Positions 1 to 11,122 of a DNA stretch of 64,000 nucleotides are shown here, in pieces (positions within the stretch are counted from its first letter, which is position 1; the number at the start of each line of letters is the position of its first letter). The position numbers and the translations under genes were made by a program. Origin of the DNA: Phoenix dactylifera (Eukaryota > Streptophyta > Magnoliopsida > Arecales > Arecaceae); NCBI RefSeq assembly GCF_009389715.1, contig NC_052395.1, positions 1,116,001 to 1,180,000 on the forward strand. The letters are read 5' to 3'. Under the pieces are notes generated by a model. The model did not search any database, was not told where the DNA came from, and worked only from the letters and a program-made list of their open reading frames with translations.

Positions 1-860
1 GGGATCGGCTCCTCTGTCGGCCGCGCTCCTCTGTCGGCAGCAAAATTGGTGGCGAACTGCCTGCCGAGCTGCTCAAAAGAGGATACCGTGTTCGGCTTCA
101 GTCCAGAAAACCAAAGCCGAGCGGTCCCTCGGAGGGTTGCTGGAAAGGCTTTGCAAAGTATGGCCTCCGAGGACCCTTGTAGGGCCATGAGGGCCCGATA
201 GCTCTCCAAGTGGTCGAGGGGGTCGGTAGTTCCGCTGTAGGGCTCCACCTGAGGCATTTTGAACCTTGCGGGAACCGGCTCATCCTCGATCTGGCAGGAG
301 AAGGGGGACTTGGTAGTGAACTCAAAGTCTCCCTCCTGCCTCGCCTTCTTACTGTGGAGCGCTGCAATTTGGCGCTCCAAGTGCTCAACCTTTCTGTCGA
401 GCTCCCCCACCCGCGGGATTGTCGCCGCGGTTTGCGCCGGCTCACGGCGGTCCGGAGCTGACTCAGCCTTAGAAGGCTGGAGTCTTCTGTTGAAATCTTC
501 CCCCGGTAGCTCTCTCTGGGGGGAAGTCCGCTCTTCGTTGTTGGCTCTGGAGGAGCCATGTAAATTCTGGCCGGGGAGAACCGGGCCGTTGGGAGGAAAT
601 TCCGGCGGGACCTGGGCCCGCGGGGGAAGCGTTGGTAAAGCTTCCTCGCGTCGCAGGCCCTGAACGGCGGCGGCCAGGGCCTGGACTTGTTGTACTAAGG
701 CATTGAACTGTTCCGGCTGGACCTGAGGAAGTGGGTCAGCCGGAGTTGGAGAATTCTGGACGGAGCGTCCAGGACTTTGCGGGGGACGCCGGGAGACGTT
801 GGAGGCTCCCTTACTTCTCAACTTCATGACTGCTACTCGGGCCCTTCCTCTAGCGCCAAC
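1..860 (-). mobile_element. Ty3/gypsy retrotransposon, gag region (partial at window edge)
   Basis: Read on the minus strand from an ATG near 828, the sequence encodes a gag polyprotein. A proline/glutamine-rich N-terminus and a short coiled-coil-like stretch lead into the conserved retrotransposon gag core, with recognisable pieces such as SGTTDPLDHLESYRALM, KAFPATLRG and RLWFSGLKP. This core is typical of plant Ty3/gypsy elements. The gag runs off the left edge, so its pol genes lie outside the window. The sequence lies directly downstream of an LTR and a primer-site region, as expected for the 5' part of a full element. It reads open over the visible part. This is a retrotransposon fossil or recent copy; its age cannot be judged without the second LTR. 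Confidence 0.85.
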
Positions 861-1904
861 TGTTGCTGGAAATTGGACCCGGGGGCAATCTTCGATCGAG
901 GGAGAGGGAGCTGCGGGTCACCACGGCGGGGCGGCGACTAGTCGGCGGGCGGCGTCCTCCGTTTGGGGTGGCCGGAGAGAGGGAGCAGGGGGTCCTCACG
1001 GCGGGGCGGCGATCCGTCAGCGGGCGACGTCCACCGTCTGGGGTGCCTGCAGGCAAGCCGGTGGCCGGGTTTTCCGGCGCCGGCCCTCCGACGCTCAAGT
1101 CAGGGAGGGGGCAAAGTGTGTAGAGAGGAGATAAACAGTGTTTGTAGGGCACGGAATTTTCCAACCCCCTCCTGAGAAGCCAAGGCTCCCTTTTATAGGT
1201 GGGGGTCGGTTTACCTGTGATGTAACAGGGCGAGGCCATAGTACGGCTCGGCATGTGGCTCAGGTCGGCGCACGGTCAGGCGAATCATTGTACTGATGTC
1301 GGCGGTGAGGGCGTCGTACGACCCGAAACAGTACGCTACCAGGCGAATCATTGCATTGGTGTCGGAGGTATGGCCGAGATCAGAGACTTATCATGGTTGA
1401 CCAGACTCTGCTGGGCTAACTTGCCGTGGAGAGCTGAGAGTCCGTAGATGACAGGAGCCATACGCATTAAATGTGGAGTAAGCCGGAGATCCGCATTAAT
1501 TGCAGAGTAGGCCGGAGATCCGCATTAATTGTGGAGTAAGCCGGAGATCCGCATTAATTGTGGAGTAAGCCGGAGATCCGCATTAATTATGGAGTAAGCC
1601 GGAGATCCGCATTGATTGTTGAGTGAACTGGAGGTTTACAGTAGCCATGCGCAATAAATGCTGAAGCAGCGGCAGGATATGGTCCTCAGTTGGACCTCGG
1701 AGGAGTACGGCCGTAGTAGGTGGCTGACAAGGGTAGACCTTGAGCATCAGGATTTTCCTAGGTCGGAAGTCTCGAGGTCGGATGTCTTGAGGTCGGGCGT
1801 TCCGAGGTCGGACGTCGACTTTGGCTGTTCAGGGTCGGCGATTGTGCGGCTTCTTGGGGGCATTCGTGTCACTTGGGGGGAAAAATCTTATTCCCCCAAC
1901 AACA
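861..1904 (-). mobile_element. 5' LTR of the minus-strand Ty3/gypsy element
   Basis: On the minus strand the LTR starts TGTTGTTGGGGGAATAAG near 1904 and ends CCAGCAACA at 861, immediately before TTGGCGCTAGAGG, the start of the internal region with the primer-site area. A TATA box (CCTATAAAAGGG, minus strand, about 1188-1200) fits an LTR promoter. Inside are three tandem-repeat blocks: a duplication of about 75 bp at 900-1060, five copies of a 29-bp unit at 1476-1620, and four copies of a 15-bp unit at about 1758-1820. The length is about 1.04 kb. Confidence 0.75.
1476..1620. repeat. 29-bp tandem repeat, five copies, inside the LTR
   Basis: Units begin at 1476, 1505, 1534, 1563 and 1592 with a constant 29-bp period. 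The core is GTAAGCCGGAGATCCGCAT. It lies upstream (minus strand) of the LTR TATA box, so it may be an enhancer-like array; that is inference. Confidence 0.85.
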
Positions 1905-3660
1905 GGTATTTAAATTCAAAAAGCATTTATTTAATTAATCAAAGAAGAGTTTTGGCATAAATTAAAATGGATAAAATAAGAAGATTGAAGCGAACACAAA
2001 TTGCATGAAGGAAGATTTAATTGTATTGCATAACAAAGAAGAAAGATTACAGAATTTGGAGAACGGAAATTAAAAATAATAGAAATTAAAAACTTTAGCA
2101 TAAATAGATCTCTCTATTAAACTAAAACTAAAAACCCCAAGACAACATGCTCTCAAAATAAAACTCTTACTAAAAACATTGCTCTCAATCAAAATAAAAA
2201 TAAATAAATAAGAACAATATGATACCCAAAACAGAACGATTAAACACCAATTAAAAATATAACCTTTAAAAAAAAACAACTAAAACAATAAAAAAAAAAC
2301 AAAAGAAATGTAATGCTCTGTTTTCAAATCTGAAAACAGAGCACTACTGCCGATCCTTTCTTCTTCCTCTCGCTCGACTTCTCCTCCCTCCTCTGTTCTT
2401 TGGAACTGATCCCCAACCGAGCACAACTTCCTTCCTCTGTTCTTTGGCTCAACACAGAGCACCTCCTCTCTTGGTTTCCACCCAAAACCGAGCACACCCT
2501 TTCCCAAGCTCCTCCTCTCTGTTTTATAGACCCTTGGAGATGTGGTGGATGCGGGATCAGCGGGATCGGCTGGGCGGATCGCGGAAGGGAGGCATGAACT
2601 TCCTTCTTTGGGCCATGGATGCGGAATCGCTGGGAGCTGAAGCGGAAGGTGGGGACTTGGCTTCCTTCTTCGGGTGCTGCTGATGCGGAAGGGAGGCGCT
2701 GGGATCTTCCTTGCTGGGAGGTGAATCGCCCGGGATTGCATGGAAGCGGAAGGTGGGCTGATGCGAAAGGAAGGAGGCGCTGGAGGGGCTGAGTTGGACG
2801 ATGAATGCGGACAGCTTGGTTTGGGAAGGAGCTGGGCGTTGAATGCGGAAGAAGGATCACGGGCTCGCTGGGAATCCGGAATGGGCGCACGGCTGAGAAG
2901 CTGGGACGAGCGGCTGTGGGATCATCCGGCTTGGATCACGGGAGAGGGGCTGGAGCTCACTTGGAAAGCGCCGCGGGACCACTGCTCGCATCACGGGATG
3001 GAAGAGCTGGCTGTGAGCCGCTGGGAGCAGCGTTGAAGACGCGGAATGGAAGAGGCGCGTGGGATGAGGCGGAGGAGCTGCAGATCCGGAAAGAGTTGGA
3101 GGTGTCGTGGACGGCGGATGGTGGCGTGATCACGCCTTGCTGGAATGTTGAATGGGTCATGTGCCAGTTTCTGCAATGGACTTAGATTTTGGAAGAAGGT
3201 CTGGGACCCTCTTTGCCCTCCTGAGATGAGAGCTGGGAGATGCCAAGTTCCGTCCAATTAGTCATATAGATAAAAAAAAATAGTGTGATATGAAATTGGG
3301 CTTGTAGACAGACGGACTGGGTTCGTCACGGGTCATCTGTTCTGACTGGAGGTCAAGTGCAAGTTTTCAAGTCATGGGTCACCTAGCACTTCATAGTTAT
3401 GGTATGGCCAAATTAGATTTTTCCAAAATTCTTTTCCAAAAGTACAGAAAATTTGGACCCGATTCGGACCCGAACCCGACTCGGACCCGACCCGATCTTC
3501 AACCAGGTCGGATCTGGGAAGGGATCCTTCTTTAGTCAAATTTGTACTTAATGTGTATTTTATCTCTAATTTATGAAAATCTGTGCCAAACCCAAATATA
3601 ATATTAATCCAGTAAATTTTTCATTATCGGTTAGCAATAATACTAATTTAGGTGACATGT
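1905..3660. other. Repetitive intergenic block: AT-rich then GC-rich, no gene
   Basis: 1905-2330 is strongly AT-rich with A-runs. 2340-3260 is GC-rich with imperfect short repeats around GCGGAAGG, GGATCACGGG and GCTGGGA. 3290-3660 includes a run of GGACCCGA-type motifs (3455-3500) like those of other repeat copies in this window. Open frames here (for example minus strand 2324-2890) are proline/serine/arginine-rich and match no family I recognise. The block looks like part of an old retroelement, but no terminal repeat or coding domain was found. Confidence 0.5.
2314..2343. repeat. Perfect 13-bp inverted repeat (hairpin, 4-nt loop)
   Basis: TGCTCTGTTTTCA at 2314-2326 is followed by AATC and the exact reverse complement TGAAAACAGAGCA at 2331-2343. 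It sits at the junction between the AT-rich and GC-rich blocks. Confidence 0.9.
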
Positions 3661-3718
3661 AGGTCGCACTTTTGTGCTCTCATCAAAGGGATCCATCACG
3701 AGGGACGGTGATCGACTC

Positions 3719-5352
3719 GATGTCACTAGTGGATTGTGAGACTCGAAGGCATTCACTTGGTAATCAGTGAACCCTAAAAGTAGAACTGAAATTGTTTCAG
3801 TCCACTGAAAGAAGTTTCAATGATATTGAGATGAGAATCTCAATATATCTCACTACCAGACAAAATAGAACCTACGGGGTCATACACATAGAGGATTTGA
3901 TTAGTCAGATTATCATAATTGTGATTTAGAATCACAATAGATATCAATTATCAATATGATTGGTGATTGAATTAACCAACTAAGTATAGGTGAGTTAATG
4001 GAAGAAGAATTAAGTGGAATTGACTGCAATTGGATTGCAATTGGGCTGATTTGATAAGCCAAATTAAATTGGAATCGACCCAAATTGAGTTGGGCTCATG
4101 ATTGAGTCAACCTTGATTAGATCAGGATATATGTCTTAAGTCGTGTTCACACTATGCGGATTTTAAAGTCCACATGGTATCGTAGGATGAAAATGCATTA
4201 AGTCGTGTTCACACCATGCGAACTCTAACGTCCACATGGCGTCGTAGGATGCATGGCGCCCCATCTAATTCTCCTAATATGATTAGGAGTTAGCCTAAGT
4301 CCTAATATGATTAGGAATTGGGCTCATAATCAAGGGATAAGTCCTAATGTGATTAGGACCCAACCTAGGCGTCGTGAAAGAGGTCCAAGCCCAATGTGAT
4401 TAGGCTCCAATCTCTAGATCCAAGGACACATGTCATGCATTCATCTGAGGCGCCACCTAAGAGGATTCTAATCCTCTCATCATGGCGCCATGGACACTTA
4501 GCAATGATCCAAGGGTGGGCGGTTATGAAGAGTTAATCTCTTGCCATGATAAACCTTAGAAAACCCTAAACCACCATCTATAAATAGAAGGCATTGGAGG
4601 CATGTGATGAGATTGGTCCTTCATTCCTCTCCACACCTCCTCTCCCTCTCCTTCTTTTCTCTCACGGCAGCAAGGTGCTTCCATCATTCTACCTCTTCCA
4701 AGGCGTTGGAAGGGTGAGAAGAGAACCCAAGGGGAGAGCCATCACGCCGAGGAAAGAAAGGGTTCTTTCCTTCCACGCCCGAAGCTTCTTCCTCCTTCTC
4801 CACAGCAGCAAGAGGTCCTCTTCTTCCTCTTCTTCCAAGGTTGCAAGGAAAGGAAGATCCACGGTGAAAGCTTCATTCTTCCTCTTCCTCCATCGCGAGC
4901 AAGGTTGAAGAAGAAAGAGTACTTCTTCAAGGAGGTATATTGTTGATCTTCTTCTATTATCTTTGATAGTTATAAGAGGTCTCTGCAAGGAACTAGTTAA
5001 GATCTGATCTTAGATAGTCAAGTCCTCGTGTGGATATCTATAGAGGCCGGACACGTGTGTGGCTTAAACAGGAACCTACAAAGATCATCAGGCTGTGGTG
5101 TCTTTCCACCCGCACAAAGTTTGAAGATGAGATCTTCAAATCTTTGTTTCTGATTTTAGTTTCAATTTTTGTGATGTTTAATCAATCTTCTTCAGATCCT
5201 AATCTCCCTTCCCTCATGAGTTCAAAGATCTTCTGGATTTGGATCCATAAAATTTTTTGAAATCTACGATCCGTGGCACGTTCATATGATGAACGAAGTT
5301 CCGTGCGAGATTCCGCTGCGATTGTCGCATCGCGCAGGGCGTAACTCAACAA
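3719..5352 (+). mobile_element. LTR-type sequence, copy A of a three-member family
   Basis: The shared part begins TGTCACTAGTGGATTGTGAG and ends near GGCGTAACTCAACA. It has a TATA box (CTATAAATAG, about 4578-4588) and, downstream, a CT-rich leader and a conserved stretch around CCTCGTGTGGATATC and GGCCGGACACGTGTG. Copies B (6835-8310) and C (from 61629) share the same ordered blocks. No primer site follows the right end and no matching target duplication was seen, so it is best read as a solo LTR or LTR remnant. The left boundary is uncertain. It is old: copies A and B differ by many substitutions and indels. Confidence 0.65.
4137..4258 (+). repeat. Tandem duplication of about 61 bp in LTR copy A
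   Basis: Two adjacent units each begin TTAAGTCGTGTTCACAC and end GTCGTAGGATG, starting near 4137 and 4198. Confidence 0.8.
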
Positions 5353-5369
5353 TTTCATGATGGTAAGGA

Positions 5370-6225
5370 AAATGACATAAGGTGACATGGATATGGAATT
5401 TAGCTGTTCGAGTCTTCTTTTGAGGCAGCTCCCAACTAGCTTTTTATGCTCTACTTTAACTTTGTTGGAATGCCACTTGGGGAGGAACATATGGTGCATG
5501 CTTTCAGGGAACAAAAACCCTGCCGCATGGGCACATATGGATCATTTATTTTGTTTGTATCTCTTCATTTCTGAAATTTGGGAGACGCTTGCTTGCAGAC
5601 TCAACATGCCCTCTCAGCCACCTAAGCTCTTGGACCTGCTCTCTTCTTAGAGGAGCAAGTATCTCCCAAGAGAATAACAAGCTGCGGGCCTCATGATGAG
5701 CTGCCAGCGTGTGAGAAATTCTCGTATCTTCTTAAATAAGCGGTCTTCTTCTTCCTCTATCGCGCTTAAGCCCCTTCATTTATGTAATGCTTGGTCCGTT
5801 AATTCTGTGATCTCAGAAAGATAAGCCTGGCTTTTCCAAGCTATGGCACAATATTAAAGACTTTTGGGTGTCATTGTGATCAGATTCTTATGATGGATGT
5901 TCTCTCTTCGCTGATTTTTTGGGATGCTGACACTGTTCCTGGACATGATGAGGCTGCAGAAGTATCTCTTTTTTGGCTCCGATCCGTCTTCACTCCGGAT
6001 ATGATGAGAGTGTCTCTGACTCTGATCTGGAGTACCTCTTTTAGCTGTTGTTTAATCTTCATCTCGGCCAAGCCCGAGATCGCAGCTCAGCTTTGTTTTT
6101 GTGCCTTCAAAGATTGCCTTCAAAGTTTGGGTTGTCCATGTTGTCTGCTTGATCTTCCAATTTCTAGGTTAGTTTGTAACCTATTTTGTAATCTCTCTGT
6201 TCTTGCACAGCTGGACTTCTAAGAT
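5370..6225 (+). mobile_element. LINE (non-LTR retrotransposon) fragment, C-terminal region
   Basis: Plus-strand translation gives pieces that resemble the end of plant L1-type LINE ORF2. One reads WETLACRLNMPSQPPKLLDL (about 5580-5640), followed by a stretch with RNSRIFLNKRSSSSS and CNAWSVNSVISER at 5700-5820. This matches the usual pattern of a zinc-finger/RVT tail of the form W...RN.RIF.N. Frames are interrupted by stops (for example after 5645 and after SER near 5820), so it is a decayed fragment. No reverse transcriptase core lies in the window. The assignment rests on pattern memory and is moderate. Confidence 0.45.
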
Positions 6226-6327
6226 CACTGGATTCTTTGGTTCTTTATCAATAAAAGTGGGTAATTTGCATACCTAGCAATTCCAGAAATTTGATCCTTC
6301 AAAAGTTGTTTCACGTGTTCCAAAGTT

Positions 6328-6668
6328 TGAACCTCCAAAGCTTGATCCGTCAGAGTTTCCACTCGGTAAAGGAATACACTACGAGAGCAACATCCACTAT
6401 TTCCACAGCCTGAATGCCCCAATTAAGAGAGAACATAAGAAGATGCAAGAAATTTTATTCATGTTCCTTCAACTAGGGTCTAGGGAGGAGGGGGGGCTTT
6501 ATATAGGCTCCCCAAAAACATAATCGATGGTCGGATTTAAATCCGGCTATCAATGGCATTTTATAGCCGTTTATGGTGGGAAGGCATGTAACGCCTTGCT
6601 TAAAGTCAGGCGTTACTGTCAGGCTTTTGGGGAGAGTGCCTACTGAGGGCACCCTCCCATTTATTACA
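6328..6668 (-). mobile_element. LTR-like repeat, copy 1, of a minus-strand retroelement (3' LTR)
   Basis: This segment is repeated at 8311-8686. On the minus strand it starts TGTAATAAATGGGAGGG at 6668, just after a purine-rich stretch GTATGAGTGGGAGA (6669-6682) that fits a polypurine tract. It carries a TATA box (CCTATATAAAGCC, about 6493-6506). The polypurine tract marks it as the 3' LTR of a minus-strand element, probably Ty1/copia-like. The left end may extend to about 6240. Confidence 0.6.
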
Positions 6669-6834
6669 TCTCCCACTCATACACAATGGGCACGACCCTA
6701 GTTATGCATCTCCTTAAGTGTTCTCAATCTTGTTCATACTAGCAAACAGGTTGTGCGACCGCCAAGCATAGGCTAACTGCACTTAGAGATTCATCCCTTC
6801 CGTTCTGCTGGATTGTCACTATATGCTGCTAGGT
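6669..6834 (-). mobile_element. Remnant of retroelement internal region next to the polypurine tract
   Basis: On the minus strand this short stretch leads into the polypurine tract at 6669-6682. Translated pieces such as AWRSHNLFASMNKIENT resemble the tail of a copia-type polyprotein. Only the last part of the internal region is present. Confidence 0.4.
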
Positions 6835-8310
6835 GTCACTAGTGGATTGTGAGACTCGAAGGTATTCACTTGGTAATTAGTGAACCCTAAGAGTAGAGTT
6901 GAAATCATTTCAACCCATTAAAAGGAGTTTCAATGATATTATGATAGAGATCATAATATATCTCACTACTAGTCAGAATAGAACCTACGGGGTCACACAC
7001 ATTAGAGGTTTTGATCGTTCCGAAGGTTGGATTACGATTTGGAATCGAAATTAAAATTGATTGTCAATTTGATTGACAATTGGTTTAACCCGTTAAGAGT
7101 TAGTGAGTTAAAGAAGAAGGAATTGCAATTGGATTGCAATTTAATTGATTTAATTGGACCTAATTAAATTAGGCTTAACCTTATTGGATAAGGATGGGAA
7201 GGCCTAATTAATTAGAACTCCTTATTAGATAAGGAACTTGATTCATGAAGTCCAATTCAAGTCCTAATTAGATTAGGATTCATATAAATCAATTTGGAGG
7301 ACACATTGGGTTCTAATTGGATAAGAATTCAATTGGTAAGGTGGGACCATGTAAATCCTAATTTGATTAGGAGACCCATGCATGGAAGGAAGGGAGGGAA
7401 CCCTCTCTCCATGTGTGTGGAGAAAAGAAGGAAAGAAGGAGGGGCATCCGTCCCTCCTTCTTCTCACAGGCACAAAGAAAGGAGGGGTGTCCGCCCCTCC
7501 TTTCCTCTAATGGCCCCACGCCATGTGGAGGCGCAGATGCCCCTCCTCCTCCTGGTTCATGCGGATTGCCACATGGCACTTGCAAATCCCTTGGATTCTC
7601 TTCAAACTCTTTTAAGTAAGGGTTGCGATAGAATTAAGTAAGGGGTGTTGCAGATTTTGGAGGGATGAATCAAGAAGTGATTGATCTCTAAAATTATTCC
7701 TTGCTTGTATGGGCATGAGATGCCTATTTAAAGGGCCCTGGCGTGAAGCATAAGAGAAGTGAAGCCCTCTGCTGCCGCCACCCTCTCCCTCCTTATTCCC
7801 TTTGGCGTGAGCAAGAGAGAAGGAAGAAGAGCCGCCGTCTTCTTCTTCCTCCCCTTCGACGTTCGTCATCTTCCTTCTTCTTCCTCTCAAAGTAATCAAG
7901 GAGTTGATTAAAGGAGAGGAATTTAACCATCAAAGGTGATCTCTGCAAGGGAGCTAGCACCCCGGTGAGATTTTGGAATGATCTGTACCTCGTGTGGATA
8001 CCTGTAGGGCCGGACGCTTGTGCGGCTTCAAGAGAACCAGAAATCCTACGATTATCAGATAGCGGTGAAGTTCTATCCGCTCAAAGGTGAAGATTAGATC
8101 TTTATAAATTCTATACAATTAAAAATTGTAGTAGATCTAAAATTAATCTAGTCTTTTAATTTTAATCTTTCCTTTAGATTTCATAAATCTGAGTTAGAAA
8201 ACTCTAGAAAATTTTTGAAATCCACGTTCTCTAAAACGTTCATGAGATGAATAACCCCGCGCGTGTCTTTCCACTGCAATCGTCGCAACGCATGCGGGGG
8301 TAATCCGACA
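6835..8310 (+). mobile_element. LTR-type sequence, copy B of a three-member family
   Basis: It starts TGTCACTAGTGGATTGTGAG like copy A and ends GGGGGTAATCCGACA. It shares the conserved blocks of copy A, including ACCTACGGGGTCACACACA, a TATA-like CTATTTAAAGG near 7721, and CTCGTGTGGATACCTG with GGCCGGACGCTTG. It lies between the two copies of the 6328/8311 repeat, which suggests it inserted into that older element. It is diverged and appears to be LTR only. Confidence 0.65.
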
Positions 8311-8686
8311 TGAACCTCTAAAGCTCGATTTGCCAGAGTTTTCACTCGGTGAAGGAACGCACTACGAGAGCAACATCCACTATTTTCATATTCTGAATGT
8401 CCCAATCAAGAGAGAACACATGAAGATGTAAGAAGAGAAATTTTGTTCATGTGCCTTCAACTAGGGAGGAGGGGGGGCTTTATATAGGCTCCCCCAAAAT
8501 ATAACTGATGGCCGGATTTAAATCCGGCTATCAATAGCATTTATAGCTGTTTTGCCTTTGGGCAAAACGACATGTAACGCCTCCAGGCGTTACTGCCAGG
8601 TTTATGGGCGGAAGGCATGTAACGCCTGGCTTAAAGCTAGGCTTTTGGGGGGAGCACCCACTGAAGGCGCCATCCCATTTATTATA
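8311..8686 (-). mobile_element. LTR-like repeat, copy 2 (possible 5' LTR of the same minus-strand element)
   Basis: It is a direct repeat of 6328-6668 with shared blocks GAGAGCAACATCCACTATTT, GGCTTTATATAGGCTCCCC and GCCGGATTTAAATCCGGCTA-like sequence. It also has an extra stretch around 8555-8600. It abuts the right end of LTR copy B directly. Divergence between the two copies is clear, pointing to an old insertion. Confidence 0.6.
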
Positions 8687-8689
8687 GGA

Positions 8690-10158
8690 TAGATCAAAAG
8701 GAGGGATTGGTCATCCATCCACCAATTTGCATCCTCTTAATTACCTGAGCTTTTTGGAAGCTTGTTCTAAAATTTTTGAAAAAGTTGGGGATCTGACTAG
8801 AAGAAGACAAGTAGTCTGATACAACATTGTTCTAGTATCTTTCACCTCTATTTTATTTATTTTTTTGATTTAACATAAGGTACCGAAGAAATCCTGATTT
8901 GAATCACCATTATTTGGGAGGATGTAAGGAAGGATGGATGGAGCATATGAGACTTGGATTTTTACATTGAAAAAATTATTCCTCATTAATTTTGTTGATA
9001 AAACCCTAACATTTCTTCACTCTTTTTTATCAAAAGATAATTTAATAAAAATATCATACAAATATCATCCATCCTTCATCCTTTCATGTTTCATCAAATG
9101 CAAAGGGAGATGGATAGAATTAGAAGACCCATCCATCTTCTTCTTCATCTATCCTTCCCTATTCATTTTTTTCTCTGATCCATCTTTTGTGCCAAACAAA
9201 AGGTTAGTCTCCTATTCACTTTTCTATTTCTTTTTTGTTTATTTTTGTCCTCTTCCTATAACCTGTAAGTCTGTAACACAGTTTCCAAATAGATTATTGA
9301 CATAATCTGCTTTTGAAAATAAAGGTGGGACCATCATTTGATTAAAATTGATTCAGACATTTCAGTCCTCTTCCCAAGTTTAGCTCAAGAAAAACCTCCT
9401 CCCAGTTGAAAGAGGAGCGCGACCTCTTAAATGCTAGTTTGAAACTTAAGTTTGCTTTATCTTTTCTTCTCTTTTTAAGTACAAGAAGTTCCAGGCACCC
9501 CCATCAATTATTTAGAATTTCATTTCTTTTCTCGGTATTCTGTCTTATTAGTATCTTCAATAGATTATTAATACCTTCAGATATAAAGAAAACTAAAAGA
9601 AACAGATTTTTTTTCTCTTTTATGAACACAAAGAGGAAAATCTTAGACGCCTTTGGTTTGTATAAATCATCTTAGTTTCCCACTGACAGAAGGCCGCTTA
9701 CAAGAGAAAGTTTTGACTCTGCACGCAGTCCAGATTCTTCAATTTGCACAAGTTGTTCATATTTCTTATCAGACCCTCCCAACCTAACGTCTACATGGCA
9801 CCAACAACTATCAGTTTAGACACCCATCTGGATCTTCTACACCAAAGTTTTTGAAAACAAACGCTTCCAATGCAAGGATGTACAAGGGCACATGTGAGGA
9901 GTTTCTTTGACTGCCTGTCACGATTCTTTTTTAGGTTGCATGGCGTGCCCTCAATCCTCATGCAAACTTAGAACTTCCCAAAACAACTGTTCATCAGTGC
10001 CTCATCTATTACGCATGCCACTAAATGCTTCTTCCACTGATTAGATGATTGTTTACCTAATAAAGGGGCATTACCTCTGGTTGTCATCGAGAATAATAAG
10101 CTTGAACCAGCTAGCAATGCCACTCAAATCATCTTCAGGGTTCACACATTATACTAGC
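8690..10158. other. Intergenic, AT-rich; no gene recognised
   Basis: No ORF with a recognisable domain and no convincing splice-linked coding potential was seen on either strand. The 9120-9240 stretch is T-rich. It contains ATCCATC/GGATGG motifs that may be MITE remnants, but no paired ends were confirmed. Confidence 0.5.
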
Positions 10159-10638
10159 TAGGGTTGAAATTGGATCAGATATAGATACTATGAAAATTTC
10201 CATCTTTCCTTGAGGAACTTATATCCATATTTGTTTTATTTGACGAACATAAATATGAATGTAAGTTGGATACAAAAAATTCATACCCATTACATTGATA
10301 CTGGTACAAATTGATACCAAAAGTATAGATATAAATTCTATAATTAAATTTTATTATCATAGAATCACTAGGTGGAAGATAAATCAAGTTAATAGTATAT
10401 TATTTTTTTTTTAAATTCATAAGTGCTATATAAAATTAAATAATATTGTAAATAGAATTGGATATTTTTTGGATACAAAATGGAAAGTTGTCTATTCATA
10501 TCCATATCCATTCTTTTTGATGGATATGGATACAGATATAGGTACTAATCAAATGCTCAAATTTATATCGATATCTAAATAGATTCGAATGCGAAAAATG
10601 AACCTGGACAGATATTATCCAATTTATTTTTATCCCTA
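10159..10638. mobile_element. MITE-like element with TAGGG...CCCTA ends
   Basis: The left end TAGGGTTGAAATTGGAT pairs with the reverse complement of the right end, TCCAATTTATTTTTATCCCTA. This gives imperfect terminal inverted repeats of about 25 bp around a 480-bp AT-rich, non-coding interior. Such ends resemble hAT-type non-autonomous elements. No clear 8-bp target duplication was found, so the class is tentative. Confidence 0.45.
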
Positions 10639-10880
10639 TTTTATATTGGAGACTGAGATGTGCACAGGCTAGAAAAAAGGGCTTGCATGCATCATAAAGC
10701 TGCCAGAACATATCTCACCACAACTATTTGGTGGCATTGGTTGCTGACGGAAACTTGTGTTCTTTTTAGCCATCACAATAAATTTTCTTTCTTATTAGTA
10801 GAACTTTTTTCTAAAAGAAAAAGAAAAAATATCTAAAAAATTTAAGTTGCCCGGTAAGGTATTCACAAAGTAACCTCTTT

Positions 10881-10930
10881 ACGTGTGTGTGTGTGCGCGC
10901 GCACGCGCGCGCACACACACACACACACAT
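10881..10930. repeat. (GT)n(GC)n(AC)n palindromic microsatellite
   Basis: Fifty bases of strictly alternating purine and pyrimidine: GT repeats, then GC repeats, then CA repeats. 10883-10902 is the exact reverse complement of 10905-10924 with a 2-nt spacer, so it can form a perfect cruciform as well as Z-DNA. Confidence 0.95.
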
Positions 10931-11035
10931 CAAATTCTGTGCCAATTTGCTTAGGTTGTACAGCTTAAATTGTTGCCTCGTGCATGAGGAACTGCATGGT
11001 TGTATCTTCTTCGTCAACATCTTATTCTCCTTCTT

Positions 11036-11122
11036 GGAATAACTATATTTTAGTATGAATTACCTAAGCTATATTCAAGAATAACTATATTTTAGCATGA
11101 ATTACCTCAGCTATATTGTTCT
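11036..11122 (+). repeat. Tandem duplication, about 47 bp
   Basis: The block GGAATAACTATATTTTAGTA plus ATGAATTACCTAAGCTATATT recurs with few changes starting near 11083. Confidence 0.75.

Noticed and set aside
1658-1960. A 100-codon plus-strand ORF with RSDV-type repeats
   Set aside because: It is a translation of the 15-bp tandem repeats of the LTR and reads across the LTR edge.
2324-2890. A 188-codon minus-strand ORF as a gene
   Set aside because: It is P/S/R-rich, lies in imperfect short repeats, and has no recognisable domain or splice partners.
9406-9675. An 89-codon plus-strand ORF as a small gene
   Set aside because: It is rich in F/S/K from AT-rich DNA, with no domain, promoter or splice context.
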